Shown: one piece after another, positions 15,122 to 15,785 of the stretch
How positions within the stretch are numbered: position 1 is the stretch's first letter
How the letters are laid out: every line of letters begins with the position of its first letter
Origin: Desulfobacteraceae bacterium
GTDB taxonomy: Bacteria; Desulfobacterota; Desulfobacteria; Desulfobacterales; Desulfobacteraceae
Assembly: GCA_011390435.1 (NCBI GenBank)
Contig: JAABSK010000043.1
Coordinates: 1-15,785 of the forward strand
DNA: 15,785 nt
Direction of reading: 5' to 3'
Position numbers and translations under genes: made by a program
The notes under the pieces: generated by a model
The model's input: the letters and a program-made list of their open reading frames with translations, nothing else
The model's database searches: none
Told to the model about the DNA's origin: nothing

Positions 15122-15785
15122 AAATATTATTTCTGGAACCTTTTTTCGGTGGGTCTCACAAGGACTTTGCCCTGGGATTCAAATCCCATTCCCGCCATCA
15201 GGTGGATCTTCTGACCCTTCCGGATCAGTTCTGGAAGTGGCGGATGAGAGGCGCAGCCCTGTATTTTGTCCGGCAGATCAGAAATCTGTCCGATTATGAC
15301 CTGATTCTGGCATCGGACATGATGAATCTGACCGATTTCATGGCGCTTGCCGGAAAAAAAATTCCGCCGGTGGTGCTCTATTTCCATGAAAATCAGTTGT
15401 CTTATCCCTTATCGCCGCGGCAGAAAAGCGACAGACATCTGGAACTGACCAATATCATCTCAGCGGTTGCTGCCCGCCGGGTGTTGTTTAATTCCCGGTT
15501 TCATTTGACTGCTTTTTTGCGTGCAGCAAAACACCTTGTTCGACAGATGCCGGACACCCGGCCGGGATGGGTGCTGGATGCTATTCAAAAAAAGGCCCAG
15601 GTTGTGTATCCGGGGTGTTGGTTTGACAAAACCGAACCAATGGTTTTTTCAGAAAAGATATCACCGCCGCTGGTGGTCTGGAATCACCGGTGGGACTTTG
15701 ACAAAAAACCGGAAATTTTTTTTGATGCCTTGACCCGAATACAGAAAAAGGAAATCGATTTTTCCCTGGCCCTGCTGGGAGAGGC
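15118..15785 (+). CDS. tRNA-queuosine alpha-mannosyltransferase-like (DUF3524/GTDC1 family), 3' end outside window
   Basis: An open frame runs from 15118 to the right edge, about 222 residues, with no stop. It begins KILFLEPFFGGSH, followed by a SRHQVDLLTLP segment and FWKWRMRGAAL, then has HENQLSYP (90-97), YPGCWFD and WNHRWDFDKKPE (188-199). These are the hallmarks of the DUF3524 N-terminal domain of the GT4-like enzyme that adds mannose from GDP-mannose to queuosine at position 34 of tRNA-Asp (known for the animal GTDC1/QTMAN; for bacterial homologues this is inference). The start is TTG at 15118, whose last two bases belong to the activator's TGA stop, with G-rich sequence (15107-15112) as ribosome site. 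No ATG or GTG fits better. The overlap implies translational coupling to the activator. The C-terminal glycosyltransferase half is not visible. Confidence 0.88.
   Translation, partial: MKILFLEPFFGGSHKDFALGFKSHSRHQVDLLTLPDQFWKWRMRGAALYFVRQIRNLSDYDLILASDMMNLTDFMALAGKKIPPVVLYFHENQLSYPLSPRQKSDRHLELTNIISAVAARRVLFNSRFHLTAFLRAAKHLVRQMPDTRPGWVLDAIQKKAQVVYPGCWFDKTEPMVFSEKISPPLVVWNHRWDFDKKPEIFFDALTRIQKKEIDFSLALLGE

Noticed and set aside
15521..15733. Plus-strand open frame of 70 codons near the right edge
   Set aside because: It is out of frame with the DUF3524 gene, which shows clear motifs through this stretch.
1..15785. CRISPR array, tRNA/rRNA, insertion sequence, toxin-antitoxin or phage genes
   Set aside because: No regularly spaced repeats, transposase motifs, RNA gene signatures or small paired genes were seen on either strand.

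Overview
The window looks like chromosome from a Gram-negative, anaerobic-type member of the Desulfobacterota (Desulfobacterales-like). This is inferred from gene style only: two sigma-54 activators, a long acyl-CoA dehydrogenase with a C-terminal extension, a Cache/PAS NarL-type kinase, an MltF-like transglycosylase and a DUF3524 glycosyltransferase. No rRNA, tRNA, CRISPR array, transposase or phage gene was seen. Genes are dense, and no gene-free gap exceeds about 245 bases.

Region 1 (1-2493). The 3' part of a hybrid histidine kinase (kinase core plus receiver) runs to 941. It converges, with a 1-base gap, on a minus-strand GAF-AAA+-Fis sigma-54 activator (943-2493).

Region 2 (2494-11006). 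A 215-bp divergent control region holds a strong -24/-12 promoter (2641-2656) and upstream repeated/dyad elements that look like activator sites. It leads into an acyl-CoA dehydrogenase, a double-Cache/double-PAS sensor kinase and its NarL-type response regulator, spaced 21-22 bp apart. After a 174-bp gap come a polytopic transporter and an acyl-CoA ligase. Together these read as a carboxylic-acid sensing, uptake, CoA-activation and dehydrogenation module. The substrate cannot be read from sequence.

Region 3 (11007-12692). A strong terminator, a sigma-70-like promoter and an MltF-like lipoprotein lytic transglycosylase are followed by a bidirectional terminator.

Region 4 (12693-15785). A small exported protein made of two 53-residue repeats is encoded on the minus strand. 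Its upstream region has a second clear -24/-12 promoter facing it. The divergent neighbour is a XylR/DmpR-type activator (XylR_N-V4R-AAA+-Fis). Between them lie a 29-bp near-perfect dyad and an extra direct copy of its half-site, and the dyad overlaps the activator gene's own -35 box. A tRNA-queuosine mannosyltransferase-like gene (TTG start, overlapping the activator stop codon) runs off the right edge.

The main pattern of the window is a repeated layout. In both pairs a sigma-54 activator gene is divergent from its presumed target, the target has a -24/-12 promoter, and candidate activator sites sit where they could also switch off the activator's own promoter. The V4R activator and repeat-protein pair is the best candidate for an undescribed inducible system.
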